DNA of 25,858 bases from an uncultured Prevotella sp. (GTDB taxonomy: Bacteria > Bacteroidota > Bacteroidia > Bacteroidales > Bacteroidaceae), in the NCBI GenBank assembly GCA_900557405.1, contig USSF01000033.1:1-25858 (forward strand). The letters run 5' to 3'. Positions 16,043 through 23,966 of the stretch are shown here, one piece after another. The stretch's first letter is position 1; every line of letters starts with the position of its first letter. The translations under genes and the position numbers were made by a program. The notes beneath the pieces were generated by a model. It saw nothing but the letters and a program-made list of their open reading frames with translations. It did no database searches and was not told where the DNA came from.

Positions 16043-18343
16043 ATGAGAAAAGCATTCGTACATTTTCTTTGGGGGCTTCTGGCCTTCGTCACTGTGGGCA
16101 CGATATTCTGCTTCATAGCCATCTGGAACGGATGGATAGGCTATATGCCGGAGGTGGAGGACCTGCATAATCCGATAAGCCGCTATGCTTCACAAGTCTA
16201 TACCTCAGACGGAAAGCTCCTCGGTACGTATAACATGAACCGCGAGAACCGAATCCATGTGGGTTATTCCAATCTCTCCCCTTATCTCGTCAAGGCCCTT
16301 GTGGCAACGGAAGACGAGCGTTTCTATGACCATTCCGGCATTGACTTCATTGCCTTGGCGCGTGCCGTGGTGAAGCGCGGACTCTTGGGGCAGGTGAGTG
16401 CGGGAGGCGGTTCCACCATCACGCAGCAGCTTGCCAAACAGCTCTATTCCAACACGGCGGAGAGCACTTCCGAGCGACTGTTGCAGAAGCCGATAGAGTG
16501 GGTGATAGCCATAAAGCTTGAGAGGTATTACACCAAGGAGGAAATCATCACCATGTATCTCAATTATTTTGATTTCCTCCACAATGCTGTGGGAATCAAG
16601 AATGCGGCAAATGTATACTTCGGCAAGGACCCTAACAAACTTTCCCTTGATGAGGCTGCCACACTTGTGGGACTCTGCAAGAACCCTTCGTTCTTCAACC
16701 CCGTGAGATATCCCGACAGATGTCGCGAGAGGCGTAATGTCGTGCTCGGACAGATGCTCAAGGCCGGATATATCACTGACAGTGAGTTCCGTGAATGCTC
16801 AGGCAAGGAACTGACCCTCAACTTCCACCGCTTCGACCATAAGGACGGAATTGCCACATATTTCCGTGAGTTCCTGCGCCAGTATATGATGGCGAAGAAG
16901 CCGGAGGCAGACAAGTATCCGTCGTGGAACAAGGTGCAGTATAACATCGATTCCATTGCTTGGGAGACCGACCCGCTGTATGGCTGGTGCAACAAGAATA
17001 CGAAGAAGAACGGTGAACCATATAATGTATATACCGACGGACTGAAGATATTCACCACGATAGACTCCCGTATGCAGCGTTATGCCGAGGAGGCTGTGCG
17101 CCGCCATGTGAGCGGATTCCTGCAGCCGGAATTCTCCAAGGAGAACAGGGCGAAGAAGAACGCACCGTTCTCCACCGTCCTGAAGCCGTCAGAGGTGAAG
17201 GCTATCCTCGACCGCTCTATGCGTCAGAGCGACCGCTACCGCATGATGAAGGCACAGGGCTCTTCAGAAGAGGAGATACGTGCGGCATTCAAGAAGCCGG
17301 TGGAGATGTCCGTCTACACGTATCATGGCGATGTGGATACCATCATGTCGCCTATGGACTCCATAAGGTATGTGAAATCGTTCCTGCGCGCCGGATTCAT
17401 GAGTATGGACCCGAGGACAGGAGCGGTGAAGGCTTATGTGGGCGGTATAGATTTCAATCATTTCAAATACGACATGGTTACCCAGGGAAGACGACAGGTG
17501 GGTTCTACGATAAAGCCGTTCCTTTACGCCCTCTCCATGTCAAACGGTATGTCGCCATGCGACATGGTGTGCAATGTGCCACACACATACGGCAACTGGT
17601 CTCCGCGTAACAGCTCCCGTTCACGTATCGGGCAGATGGTTACGCTGAAGTGGGCGTTGACGATGTCGAATAACTGGATTTCAGCAGCCCTTATGAGCAG
17701 GATAAACCCTCAGGATTTTCTGCGCACGTTGCGTGATTTCGGTATCAACACCTATGGTATCTATCCGTCAATCGTATTGTGTCTGGGCCCAAACGAGGCG
17801 TCGGTGTCAGAAATGGTCAGTGCTTATTCCACGTTCGCCAATCATGGAATACACACTTCGCCACTGTTCGTGACGAAGATAGAGGACAGCGACGGCAACG
17901 TGGTGGCAAACTTCCAGCCGCGCATGAATGAGGTGATCAGTGAGGAGAGTGCCTATAAGATGCTTGATATGTTGATGTCCGTCATTGACCAGGGAACCGG
18001 TGGACGAATCCGTTATAAGTATAAGCTTGACTGTCCGATGGGCGGAAAGACGGGTACCACAAACCGCAATTCCGATGCGTGGTTCATGGGCTTCACTCCT
18101 TCGCTCGTCAGCGGTTGCTGGGTTGGTGGTGAAGACCGCGACATCCATTTTGACTCGATGCGTATGGGACAGGGTGCCACGATGGCCCTGCCAATTTGGG
18201 CATATTATATGAAGAAGGTGTTTGCCGACCGTTCGCTCGGCTATGACCCGAAGGAGAAGTTTGACATTCCAGAAGGCTTCAACTCCTGCGTTTCTGAAGA
18301 TGATGTGGATGCGGGATACAGCGTAGAGGATATCTATGAATGA
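16043..18343 (+). CDS. Class A penicillin-binding protein (PBP1A type)
   Basis: Bifunctional peptidoglycan synthase of the inner membrane with periplasmic active sites. From the ATG at 16043 it is 766 residues. Membrane anchor at about 6-28; GT51 glycosyltransferase with ATEDERFYDHSGID (catalytic Glu90), GGGSTITQQLAK (121-132) and MYLNYFDFLHNAVGI; a linker region; then the transpeptidase with SxxK Ser488-Lys491 (GSTIKPF), SNN 542-544 and KTGT 669-672. All key residues are present. An alternative ATG at 16010, preceded by GGGAG, would add 11 residues; I preferred 16043 for its A-rich context and direct entry into the basic n-region. Single gene with its own promoter and terminator. Confidence 0.95.
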   Translation: MRKAFVHFLWGLLAFVTVGTIFCFIAIWNGWIGYMPEVEDLHNPISRYASQVYTSDGKLLGTYNMNRENRIHVGYSNLSPYLVKALVATEDERFYDHSGIDFIALARAVVKRGLLGQVSAGGGSTITQQLAKQLYSNTAESTSERLLQKPIEWVIAIKLERYYTKEEIITMYLNYFDFLHNAVGIKNAANVYFGKDPNKLSLDEAATLVGLCKNPSFFNPVRYPDRCRERRNVVLGQMLKAGYITDSEFRECSGKELTLNFHRFDHKDGIATYFREFLRQYMMAKKPEADKYPSWNKVQYNIDSIAWETDPLYGWCNKNTKKNGEPYNVYTDGLKIFTTIDSRMQRYAEEAVRRHVSGFLQPEFSKENRAKKNAPFSTVLKPSEVKAILDRSMRQSDRYRMMKAQGSSEEEIRAAFKKPVEMSVYTYHGDVDTIMSPMDSIRYVKSFLRAGFMSMDPRTGAVKAYVGGIDFNHFKYDMVTQGRRQVGSTIKPFLYALSMSNGMSPCDMVCNVPHTYGNWSPRNSSRSRIGQMVTLKWALTMSNNWISAALMSRINPQDFLRTLRDFGINTYGIYPSIVLCLGPNEASVSEMVSAYSTFANHGIHTSPLFVTKIEDSDGNVVANFQPRMNEVISEESAYKMLDMLMSVIDQGTGGRIRYKYKLDCPMGGKTGTTNRNSDAWFMGFTPSLVSGCWVGGEDRDIHFDSMRMGQGATMALPIWAYYMKKVFADRSLGYDPKEKFDIPEGFNSCVSEDDVDAGYSVEDIYE

Positions 18344-18402
18344 TATTTATATAGGGGTGATAATCTGTCACCTGCCACAGACAAACGATCAATAAAAACA
18401 AG

Positions 18403-18452
18403 AATGCGGATTACCATTCATTAATGAGATTGGTAATCCGCATTGCTTTTTC
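18403..18452 (+). terminator. Terminator of the class A PBP gene
   Basis: Perfect 14-bp stem (18403-18416 with 18431-18444, arm AATGCGGATTACCA), 14-base loop, then GCTTTTT. It lies between convergent PBP and buk genes and has few A residues upstream, so it mainly serves the plus strand. Confidence 0.9.
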
Positions 18453-18511
18453 CTGGCCTTTGCCTTATGATAGGTTTGGCCAACTATTCTGTATCATTAG
18501 CTTATTAATCC

Positions 18512-19615
18512 TTAGTCCTCTTCAACAATGAGGTCAAGCTTCTCCGCGCATGAAACACCTGTGTATTCCTGAACAGGCAGTTCGCCGCTCAGAGCGCCGA
18601 ATGCGTTGAATGCAAGCGACTGCATCTCGTTCTCGCCGGGGATAACCGTAACGGGAGCCAGATATTCAATCTGCTTCATGATATTGTCCACACAGTATTC
18701 GCTGCGTGCGATTCCGCCGGTGAGTATGATGCTGTCCACCTGGCCCATCAAGGCAACGTACATGGCGCCGATCTGCTTTGAGATGGTGTAGTTCATTGCC
18801 TCAACCATTGAGTAGTAAGGCTCCTCGCCCTTTACGGCCTTGGCTTCGATATCAATCATGTCGTTGGTCTTGAGGAAAGCCACGAGACCGCCCCTGCCGT
18901 GAATCATCTTGCAGATCTGCTTCTTATCGTATTTGCCGCTGAAGCAGAGGTTTACGAGGGCTTCTGCAGGTATTGTTCCGGCGCGCTCCGGAGATATAGG
19001 TCCTTCGCCGTTGAGAGCGTTGTTCACGTCGATTACGTTGCCCTTGCGGTGTGCACCCACTGAGATACCGCCGCCGAGGTGGGCTACGATGAGGTTCAGG
19101 TCTTCGTATTTCTTTCCGACAGATGCTGCATACTGTCTTGCCACAGCCTTCTGGTTGAGGGCATGGAAGATAGACTCGCGCTGTATTCCCGGGAATCCGC
19201 TGATTCTGGCTCTTCTGTCAAACTCGTCCACCACTACAGGGTCAGCGATATATGCCGGACATCCGCATTCCTTGGCAATCTCGTCGGCGATGAGTGCGCC
19301 GAGGTTGCAGGCATGTTCGTGTGTGGCGTTGATCAGGTCTTGCTTCATCTTTTCGTTTACCAGATAAACGCCGCCCTTCAATGGGCAGAGCAGTCCGCCA
19401 CGTCCGATTACAGCGTCGAACTTCACCTCGATGTTCTCCTCCTTGAGGAGCTTGAGGATGAAATCCCTGCGGTATTCATACTGGTCGATGATGTGATGGA
19501 ACTTTGCCAGTTCGTCGATTGGCAGGTGTGCTCCGCCGTTCCATATTGGTTTGCCGTCCTCGTAGATGGCAAGTTTTGTAGAAGTAGAACCAGGGTTGAT
19601 TGCTAAAATCTTCAT
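18512..19615 (-). CDS. buk: Butyrate kinase
   Basis: Converts butyryl phosphate and ADP to butyrate and ATP (acetate/propionate/butyrate kinase superfamily, ASKHA fold). 367 residues, slightly longer than typical Buk (about 355). Visible motifs: INPGSTSTKLAIYED at the start, IGRGGLLCPLKGGVY, ADPVVVDEF, AHLGGGISVGAHRKG, GPISPERAGTIP, and ILTGGIARS near the end. The gene lies 29 bases after ptb on the same strand, so they form an operon that makes ATP from butyryl-CoA. Activity on branched or shorter acyl phosphates is also known in the family, so butyrate as the physiological product is not proven. The frame ends 168 bases after the PBP stop. Confidence 0.95.
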   Translation of the reverse strand: MKILAINPGSTSTKLAIYEDGKPIWNGGAHLPIDELAKFHHIIDQYEYRRDFILKLLKEENIEVKFDAVIGRGGLLCPLKGGVYLVNEKMKQDLINATHEHACNLGALIADEIAKECGCPAYIADPVVVDEFDRRARISGFPGIQRESIFHALNQKAVARQYAASVGKKYEDLNLIVAHLGGGISVGAHRKGNVIDVNNALNGEGPISPERAGTIPAEALVNLCFSGKYDKKQICKMIHGRGGLVAFLKTNDMIDIEAKAVKGEEPYYSMVEAMNYTISKQIGAMYVALMGQVDSIILTGGIARSEYCVDNIMKQIEYLAPVTVIPGENEMQSLAFNAFGALSGELPVQEYTGVSCAEKLDLIVEED

Positions 19616-19644
19616 GTCTTTCGTGATGTGTGTGAATTAAAGGA

Positions 19645-20556
19645 TTATTTGTGTGACAGACAAGCGAGTGCAAGGCTGTAGAATTTAGACTCTCCGCTGT
19701 CGGCTCTTGATGCCACAACGATAGGAGCTGTTGTTCCGCAGAGCATTCCGGCTGTTTCAGCCTTTGCGAACAGGGTTATGGTCTTGTAGAACACGTTGCC
19801 CGATTCGATGTTCGGGAATATCAATGCATCGGCGTTGCCCACTACCGGAGAGCAGATGCCCTTGATGTCACCGCTGTCTTTGTCGCAAGCCGTCTTGACG
19901 TCCATCGGACCGTCCACTTCCACCTTGCCGTAAGCACCGTTGCGTGCCTTCTCCTTCAGGACCTCGTAGCTGAGAGTGTGAGGGAATTTCTCGCTCACCT
20001 TCTCCGTGCAGTGGATGAGAGCCACGTGAGGACATTCGATGTCGAGGTTTCTGCATACGTTCACCACGTAGCCAAGGACAGCGTCGAACTGCTCCTCTGT
20101 AGGACGTGGAATCACTGCAGCGTCTGAGAATACAAGCAGCTTGTCGTATGAAGGAATCTGTGCCAGAGTGACGTGTGTCATCACCTTGCCCTTTTCGAGC
20201 AGTCCGTATTCCTTGTTCAATACGGCGCGCAGCAGGTTGTCGGTATTGATTGTACCCTTCATCAGTACGTCAGCTCCACCGTCTCTTACAATCTTCACTG
20301 CCTTGGCGGCAGCATCGTCGGGAGTCGGGGCGTCGGTCACTTCGATGTGTCCGGGATATTTCTCTGAGAGCACATCGATAAACTCGGCCCTTATTCCGCC
20401 GGTCACGAGGATGAAGTCGGCAATGCCTTCCTCCAGGGCGCGGTTGATTACATACTCCGTGTGGGAATCATTCGGACACACGAGAGCCACCTTCTTCCTT
20501 GTTCCGTTGGAACGAAGCTGGCTGATTATTGTACTAAAGTTCTTCTTAGCTTGCAT
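19645..20556 (-). CDS. ptb: Phosphate butyryltransferase
   Basis: Transfers the acyl group from butyryl-CoA to phosphate, giving butyryl phosphate for Buk. 303 residues from the ATG at 20556, the usual size of the PTA/PTB family. Family marks: KKVALVCPNDSHTEYVI, GGADVLMKGTINTDNLLRAVLN, SDAAVIPRPT, DGPMDVKTA and NADALIFPNIESGNVFYK. An upstream frame to 20607 is excluded because the promoter found at 20597-20627 starts transcription near 20590. First gene of ptb-buk. No other butyrate-pathway genes (thl, hbd, crt, bcd) are in the window. Confidence 0.95.
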   Translation of the reverse strand: MQAKKNFSTIISQLRSNGTRKKVALVCPNDSHTEYVINRALEEGIADFILVTGGIRAEFIDVLSEKYPGHIEVTDAPTPDDAAAKAVKIVRDGGADVLMKGTINTDNLLRAVLNKEYGLLEKGKVMTHVTLAQIPSYDKLLVFSDAAVIPRPTEEQFDAVLGYVVNVCRNLDIECPHVALIHCTEKVSEKFPHTLSYEVLKEKARNGAYGKVEVDGPMDVKTACDKDSGDIKGICSPVVGNADALIFPNIESGNVFYKTITLFAKAETAGMLCGTTAPIVVASRADSGESKFYSLALACLSHK

Positions 20557-20596
20557 AGTATTATATTTAATTTGCTCACTTTGTATGTTTTGTGTG

Positions 20597-20627
20597 CAAA
20601 AATACATATTAGATGCTTTCCGTCAAA
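20597..20627 (-). promoter_or_regulatory. Bacteroidetes promoter for ptb-buk
   Basis: On the minus strand: TTTG (20627-20624), a 19-base spacer, TATTTTTG (20604-20597). Both boxes and the spacing match the consensus. The start near 20590 leaves a leader of about 35 bases and fixes the ptb start codon at 20556. Confidence 0.75.
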
Positions 20628-20939
20628 GAAAAATTACACAAATCTTTGGGTAATGTGCATTTAATGCGTAATATTTGATATTAAATCGGAAAAATAGAAC
20701 AATCGTTTTCTCTGTTTCTTCTTCATTTTATGTTTCAATTTGTGAGTTGATGCGCACATGGAGTATGCCGAAAAGCGAAAAGAATATGTTTTTTTTCGAT
20801 GAAAATCAAGCTCGTAAGTGTCAATGTGTCTATTTCAAAGTATATGGAAACTATTTAATAGGTGTTAGTTTTCCTGGGCACCGGTAAAGCTGCCGCATCT
20901 GTCGGAAAACTTGTTATTGTGAAAATAATCCGCTGCATA
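20628..20939. other. Non-coding stretch upstream of ugd
   Basis: About 310 AT-rich bases between the divergent ptb and ugd promoters. A 70-codon plus-strand frame covers 20675-20887, but its protein has no recognisable motif and no promoter or ribosome site. I see no convincing gene or RNA here. Confidence 0.5.
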
Positions 20940-20971
20940 TTTGTTCCTTACGGATAAAAGGCGTAATTTCG
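20940..20971 (+). promoter_or_regulatory. Likely promoter for ugd
   Basis: TTTG (20940-20943), a 20-base spacer and TAATTTCG (20964-20971). The -7 box has one mismatch to TAnnTTTG (C for T). The start would be about 40 bases before the ATG at 21018. Confidence 0.55.
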
Positions 20972-21017
20972 CAGAATAATATAATAATAAACGACAATTC
21001 CAATATAACCAGACAAT

Positions 21018-22340
21018 ATGAGAGATTTCAAGGATTTGAAGATAGCCGTTGCTGGCACCGGATACGTGGGACTGAGCATCGCCACGCTCCTCTCGCAGCA
21101 TCATTATGTCACGGCAGTTGACGTGGTGCCCGAGAAGGTAGAGAAGCTGAACAGCAGGATTTCGCCCATCCAGGATGAATATATAGAGAAGTATCTGGCA
21201 GAGAAAGACCTGCATCTGACTGCCACGCTCGACGGCAGGGAGGCATATCGCGACGCCGACTTCGTGGTCATCGCTGCTCCCACCAACTACGACCCCGTGA
21301 AGAACTATTTCGACACGAGTCATGTGGAGGAGGTGATAGACCTCGTGCTCGAAGTGAATCCCGATGCCGTGATGGTAATCAAGAGCACCATCCCCGTAGG
21401 CTATACGCGCTCCCTATACCTTAAATATGCCGCAAAAGGGGCAGGGAAATTCAATCTCTTGTTCTCGCCCGAGTTCCTGCGTGAGAGCAAGGCGCTCTAC
21501 GACAACCTCTATCCGAGCCGCATCATCGTGGGCTACCCCAAGATGATGAACCGTCAGGAATTTGCCGATGAAGACCGCGCCATCTGCAGTGTCACGGATG
21601 TAGACAAGATGGTTGAGGCCGCAAAGGTGTTCGCCCGTCTGCTCCAGGAGGGAGCGATAAAGGAGAACATCGACACGCTGTTCATGGGAATGAAGGAGGC
21701 GGAGGCAGTGAAGCTTTTTGCCAACACGTATCTCGCCCTCCGCGTGAGCTATTTCAATGAGCTCGACACCTATGCCGAGATGAAGGGGATGGACACCAGG
21801 GCGATAATCGACGGCGTCGGGCTTGACCCGCGCATCGGTACGCACTATAACAACCCATCGTTCGGCTACGGCGGTTATTGCCTGCCTAAGGACACGAAGC
21901 AGCTGCTTGCCAATTATGCCGACGTGCCCGAGAATCTGATTGAGGCAATAGTGGAGAGCAACCGCACGAGGAAGGACTATATCGCCGATGCCGTCCTGCG
22001 CCGTGCCGGATGGTACAGCTATTCCGAGAAAAACCAGTATGGGGCAGATGTAGACGCCTGTGTGATAGGCGTCTACCGACTGACGATGAAGAGCAATTCC
22101 GACAATTTCCGCCAGTCGGCCATCCAGGGCATCATGAAGCGCATCAAGGCAAAGGGAGCCGAGGTGATTATCTATGAACCCACGCTCGCTGACGGCAGCA
22201 CGTTCTTCGGCAGCCGTGTGGTAAACAATCTTGATGAGTTCAAGGCCCGCAGCCATGCCATCATAGCCAACCGCTATGACACATGTCTCGACGACGTGAA
22301 GGAGAAAGTCTATACGCGCGACATCTTCCGCCGCGACTAA
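21018..22340 (+). CDS. ugd: UDP-glucose 6-dehydrogenase
   Basis: Oxidises UDP-glucose to UDP-glucuronate with two NAD+, supplying a sugar nucleotide for capsule, LPS or other glycans; cytoplasmic. 440 residues, the family norm. Rossmann motif [13 protein letters not shown] (10-22), [30 protein letters not shown] (149-159), [18 protein letters not shown] (232-249) and the catalytic cysteine in [14 protein letters not shown] (Cys288). The C-terminal UDP-binding domain includes [19 protein letters not shown] related UDP-mannose/ManNAc dehydrogenase activity cannot be fully excluded by eye. It stands alone, with no other polysaccharide gene adjacent. Confidence 0.92.
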   Translation: MRDFKDLKIAVAGTGYVGLSIATLLSQHHYVTAVDVVPEKVEKLNSRISPIQDEYIEKYLAEKDLHLTATLDGREAYRDADFVVIAAPTNYDPVKNYFDTSHVEEVIDLVLEVNPDAVMVIKSTIPVGYTRSLYLKYAAKGAGKFNLLFSPEFLRESKALYDNLYPSRIIVGYPKMMNRQEFADEDRAICSVTDVDKMVEAAKVFARLLQEGAIKENIDTLFMGMKEAEAVKLFANTYLALRVSYFNELDTYAEMKGMDTRAIIDGVGLDPRIGTHYNNPSFGYGGYCLPKDTKQLLANYADVPENLIEAIVESNRTRKDYIADAVLRRAGWYSYSEKNQYGADVDACVIGVYRLTMKSNSDNFRQSAIQGIMKRIKAKGAEVIIYEPTLADGSTFFGSRVVNNLDEFKARSHAIIANRYDTCLDDVKEKVYTRDIFRRD

Positions 22341-22370
22341 GCCGGTTCCGGATTTATGATTTATACCATT

Positions 22371-22424
22371 CTTTTATCAAGAATTTGAGGATTAGAGAAA
22401 AAGGGTCTCAAATTCTTGATAAAG
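22371..22424. terminator. Hairpin between convergent ugd and queC
   Basis: An 18-bp stem with one bulged base (22371-22389 with 22407-22424; arm ATCAAGAATTTGAG) and a 17-base loop in the 101-base gap between the convergent genes. No long T-run follows on either strand, but position and strength favour a bidirectional terminator. Confidence 0.65.
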
Positions 22425-22441
22425 AAACAATACTGTATCTT

Positions 22442-23095
22442 CTATTCTTCGTATTCCGTAAAGTCTTCAATTCCGGCATCGCGCAGTGCCTCCTTGCGCT
22501 CCACGCAGGTGCCGCATTTGCCGCAGTGCTTGTCTCCGCCCTTGTAGCACGACCACGTCTCCGTGTAGTCGATGCCCAGCTCCTTACCCTTTCGGGCAAT
22601 GTCGCCCTTCGTTATGCTGGTGTATGGCGCAATCACAGTCACTCCGTTGTACGACCCCGCCGATGTGGCGCTGCTCATTGCCGAGATGAATTCCGGCCGG
22701 CAGTCGGGGTATATGGCGTGGTCACCGCCGTGGTTGGCAATCATCACGTGGTCCAGTCCGTTGCTCTCGGCGATGCCGGCAGCGATGGCGAGCATTATGC
22801 CGTTGCGGAACGGTACCACAGTAGACTTCATGTTCTCGTCCTCGTAATGGCCCTCCGGTATGGCGTCGGCGCCCTCGAGCAGACTGCTCTTGAAGTATTT
22901 GTGCATGAACTCCAGCGGAATCGTGATATGCTTGATGCCGAGGCGTTTGCAGTGTAGCTCGGCGAAGGGAATCTCCTTGGCGTTGTGGTTGCTGCCGTAG
23001 TCAAACGAGATGCCCAGGGCGATACGGTCTTTGTAGTCGTGCAGCAGCGTGATGCTGTCCATTCCGCCACTCACGATGATTACAGAATCTTTCAT
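22442..23095 (-). CDS. queC: 7-cyano-7-deazaguanine synthase
   Basis: ATP-dependent ligase that turns 7-carboxy-7-deazaguanine and ammonia into preQ0, on the way to queuosine in tRNA. 217 residues, normal for QueC. PP-loop SGGMDS (9-14), ISFDYGSNH, PFRNGIMLAIAAGIAE (about 95-110), ANHGGDHAIYPDCRPEF, and the zinc-binding cysteines Cys183, Cys191, Cys194 and Cys197 (CYKGGDKHCGKCGTC). queD, queE and queF are not adjacent. It lies downstream of ridA on the same strand, separated by 216 bases holding two strong hairpins, so it is probably transcribed separately. Confidence 0.97.
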   Translation of the reverse strand: MKDSVIIVSGGMDSITLLHDYKDRIALGISFDYGSNHNAKEIPFAELHCKRLGIKHITIPLEFMHKYFKSSLLEGADAIPEGHYEDENMKSTVVPFRNGIMLAIAAGIAESNGLDHVMIANHGGDHAIYPDCRPEFISAMSSATSAGSYNGVTVIAPYTSITKGDIARKGKELGIDYTETWSCYKGGDKHCGKCGTCVERKEALRDAGIEDFTEYEE

Positions 23096-23143
23096 ATATT
23101 ATTATAGTTGTATTCAACTTGTGAACTTTATCCAACAAGAAGA

Positions 23144-23198
23144 GAATCAGAGGAAACAAGTTTTGATGTATTCCTAAAAACTGTGTTTCCCCTGATTC
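23144..23198 (-). terminator. Hairpin upstream of queC, likely terminator of ridA
   Basis: Arms 23144-23158 and 23184-23198 pair over 15 bp. The one A-C mismatch on the plus strand becomes a G-U pair on the minus strand, so the structure is complete only in minus-strand RNA. TCTCTTCTTGTT follows in that direction. It should end ridA transcription before queC. Confidence 0.6.
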
Positions 23199-23246
23199 CC
23201 TATGTCTCTTTCCTGCGTCCCCTATATATTATATAATAAGGTGGCG

Positions 23247-23284
23247 CTTTGCCGGCTCATCAGCATGCCGAACTGCCGGCAAAG
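23247..23284. repeat. Ten-bp inverted repeat downstream of ridA
   Basis: Perfect arms CTTTGCCGGC and GCCGGCAAAG (23247-23256 with 23275-23284) around an 18-base loop, 28 bases after the ridA stop on the minus strand. No T-run follows, so it may protect the mRNA end rather than terminate. Confidence 0.6.
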
Positions 23285-23311
23285 GGCAAGCTCCACGGCT
23301 TGCAGGAAATA

Positions 23312-23686
23312 TTATTTGGCAGCGATGCACTCTACTTCCACGAGGGCTCCCTTAGGCAAATCCTTCACTGCGAATGCAGAACGTGCAGGGAATGGCTCGT
23401 TGAAGAACTCAGCGTAAACCTCGTTCATCTCGGCGAAATACTTGATGTCGGCGAGCATAACGGAAGTCTTGACCACGTTGCAGAGATCAAGGCCGGCTGC
23501 GCGCATGATTTCGCGGGCGTTGTTCAGCGCCTGGCGTGTCTGCTCCTTGATGCCGCCCTCAACGAACTCACCCGTTGCAGGGTTCAATGGAATCTGGCCG
23601 GATGCGAATACGAATCCGTTAACTTCGATAGCCTGGCTGTATGGGCCGATAGCTGCAGGTGCTTTTTCTGTTTTGATTGCTTTCAT
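23312..23686 (-). CDS. ridA: RidA-family enamine/imine deaminase
   Basis: Hydrolyses reactive enamine/imine intermediates such as 2-aminoacrylate released by PLP enzymes, protecting metabolism; cytoplasmic trimer. 124 residues, the standard length of the RidA/YjgF/UK114 family. Visible marks: APAAIGPYSQAIEVNGFVF, ASGQIPLNPATGEF, the conserved substrate arginine in FPARSAFAV (Arg102) and GALVEVECIA at the end. It has its own consensus promoter. Confidence 0.96.
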   Translation of the reverse strand: MKAIKTEKAPAAIGPYSQAIEVNGFVFASGQIPLNPATGEFVEGGIKEQTRQALNNAREIMRAAGLDLCNVVKTSVMLADIKYFAEMNEVYAEFFNEPFPARSAFAVKDLPKGALVEVECIAAK

Positions 23687-23720
23687 AATTTTAGTGTTTT
23701 TAGATTATTAAAAATGTATG

Positions 23721-23751
23721 CAAATCTACTCCTTTATTTTCAATTGGCAAA
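23721..23751 (-). promoter_or_regulatory. Bacteroidetes promoter for ridA
   Basis: On the minus strand: TTTTG (ending with its G at 23748), a 19-base spacer, TAGATTTG (23728-23721). Both elements and spacing match the consensus. The start near 23714 gives a leader of about 27 bases. Confidence 0.75.
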
Positions 23752-23902
23752 ACCTTTCCGCCTAAATGTTTCGTCTGCCGGCAAACTTTCTCCCCAAATG
23801 CCCGGAATATCCCGATATTTACCCTGTCTACATTAATAGAAAAGCACTTCGCGCCCGCATCCCGCCCGCAATCCCAACCAATAATAAATGTCTGGCTTTG
23901 TA

Positions 23903-23932
23903 TTGGTGTATATAATAAATTGATTACCTTTG
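23903..23932 (+). promoter_or_regulatory. Promoter of the fusion lipoprotein gene
   Basis: TTGG (from 23903), then TACCTTTG (23925-23932), a perfect TAnnTTTG -7 box with a 19-base spacer counted from TTG. The start near 23939 leaves a leader of about 28 bases. Confidence 0.6.
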
Positions 23933-23966
23933 CGGTACGAAGAAAAAGCAACAATAAATATACAAT

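Noticed and set aside
20675..20887. 70-codon plus-strand frame upstream of ugd
   Set aside because: No motif, no ribosome or promoter signal, and the ugd promoter lies downstream of it; probably chance in AT-rich DNA.
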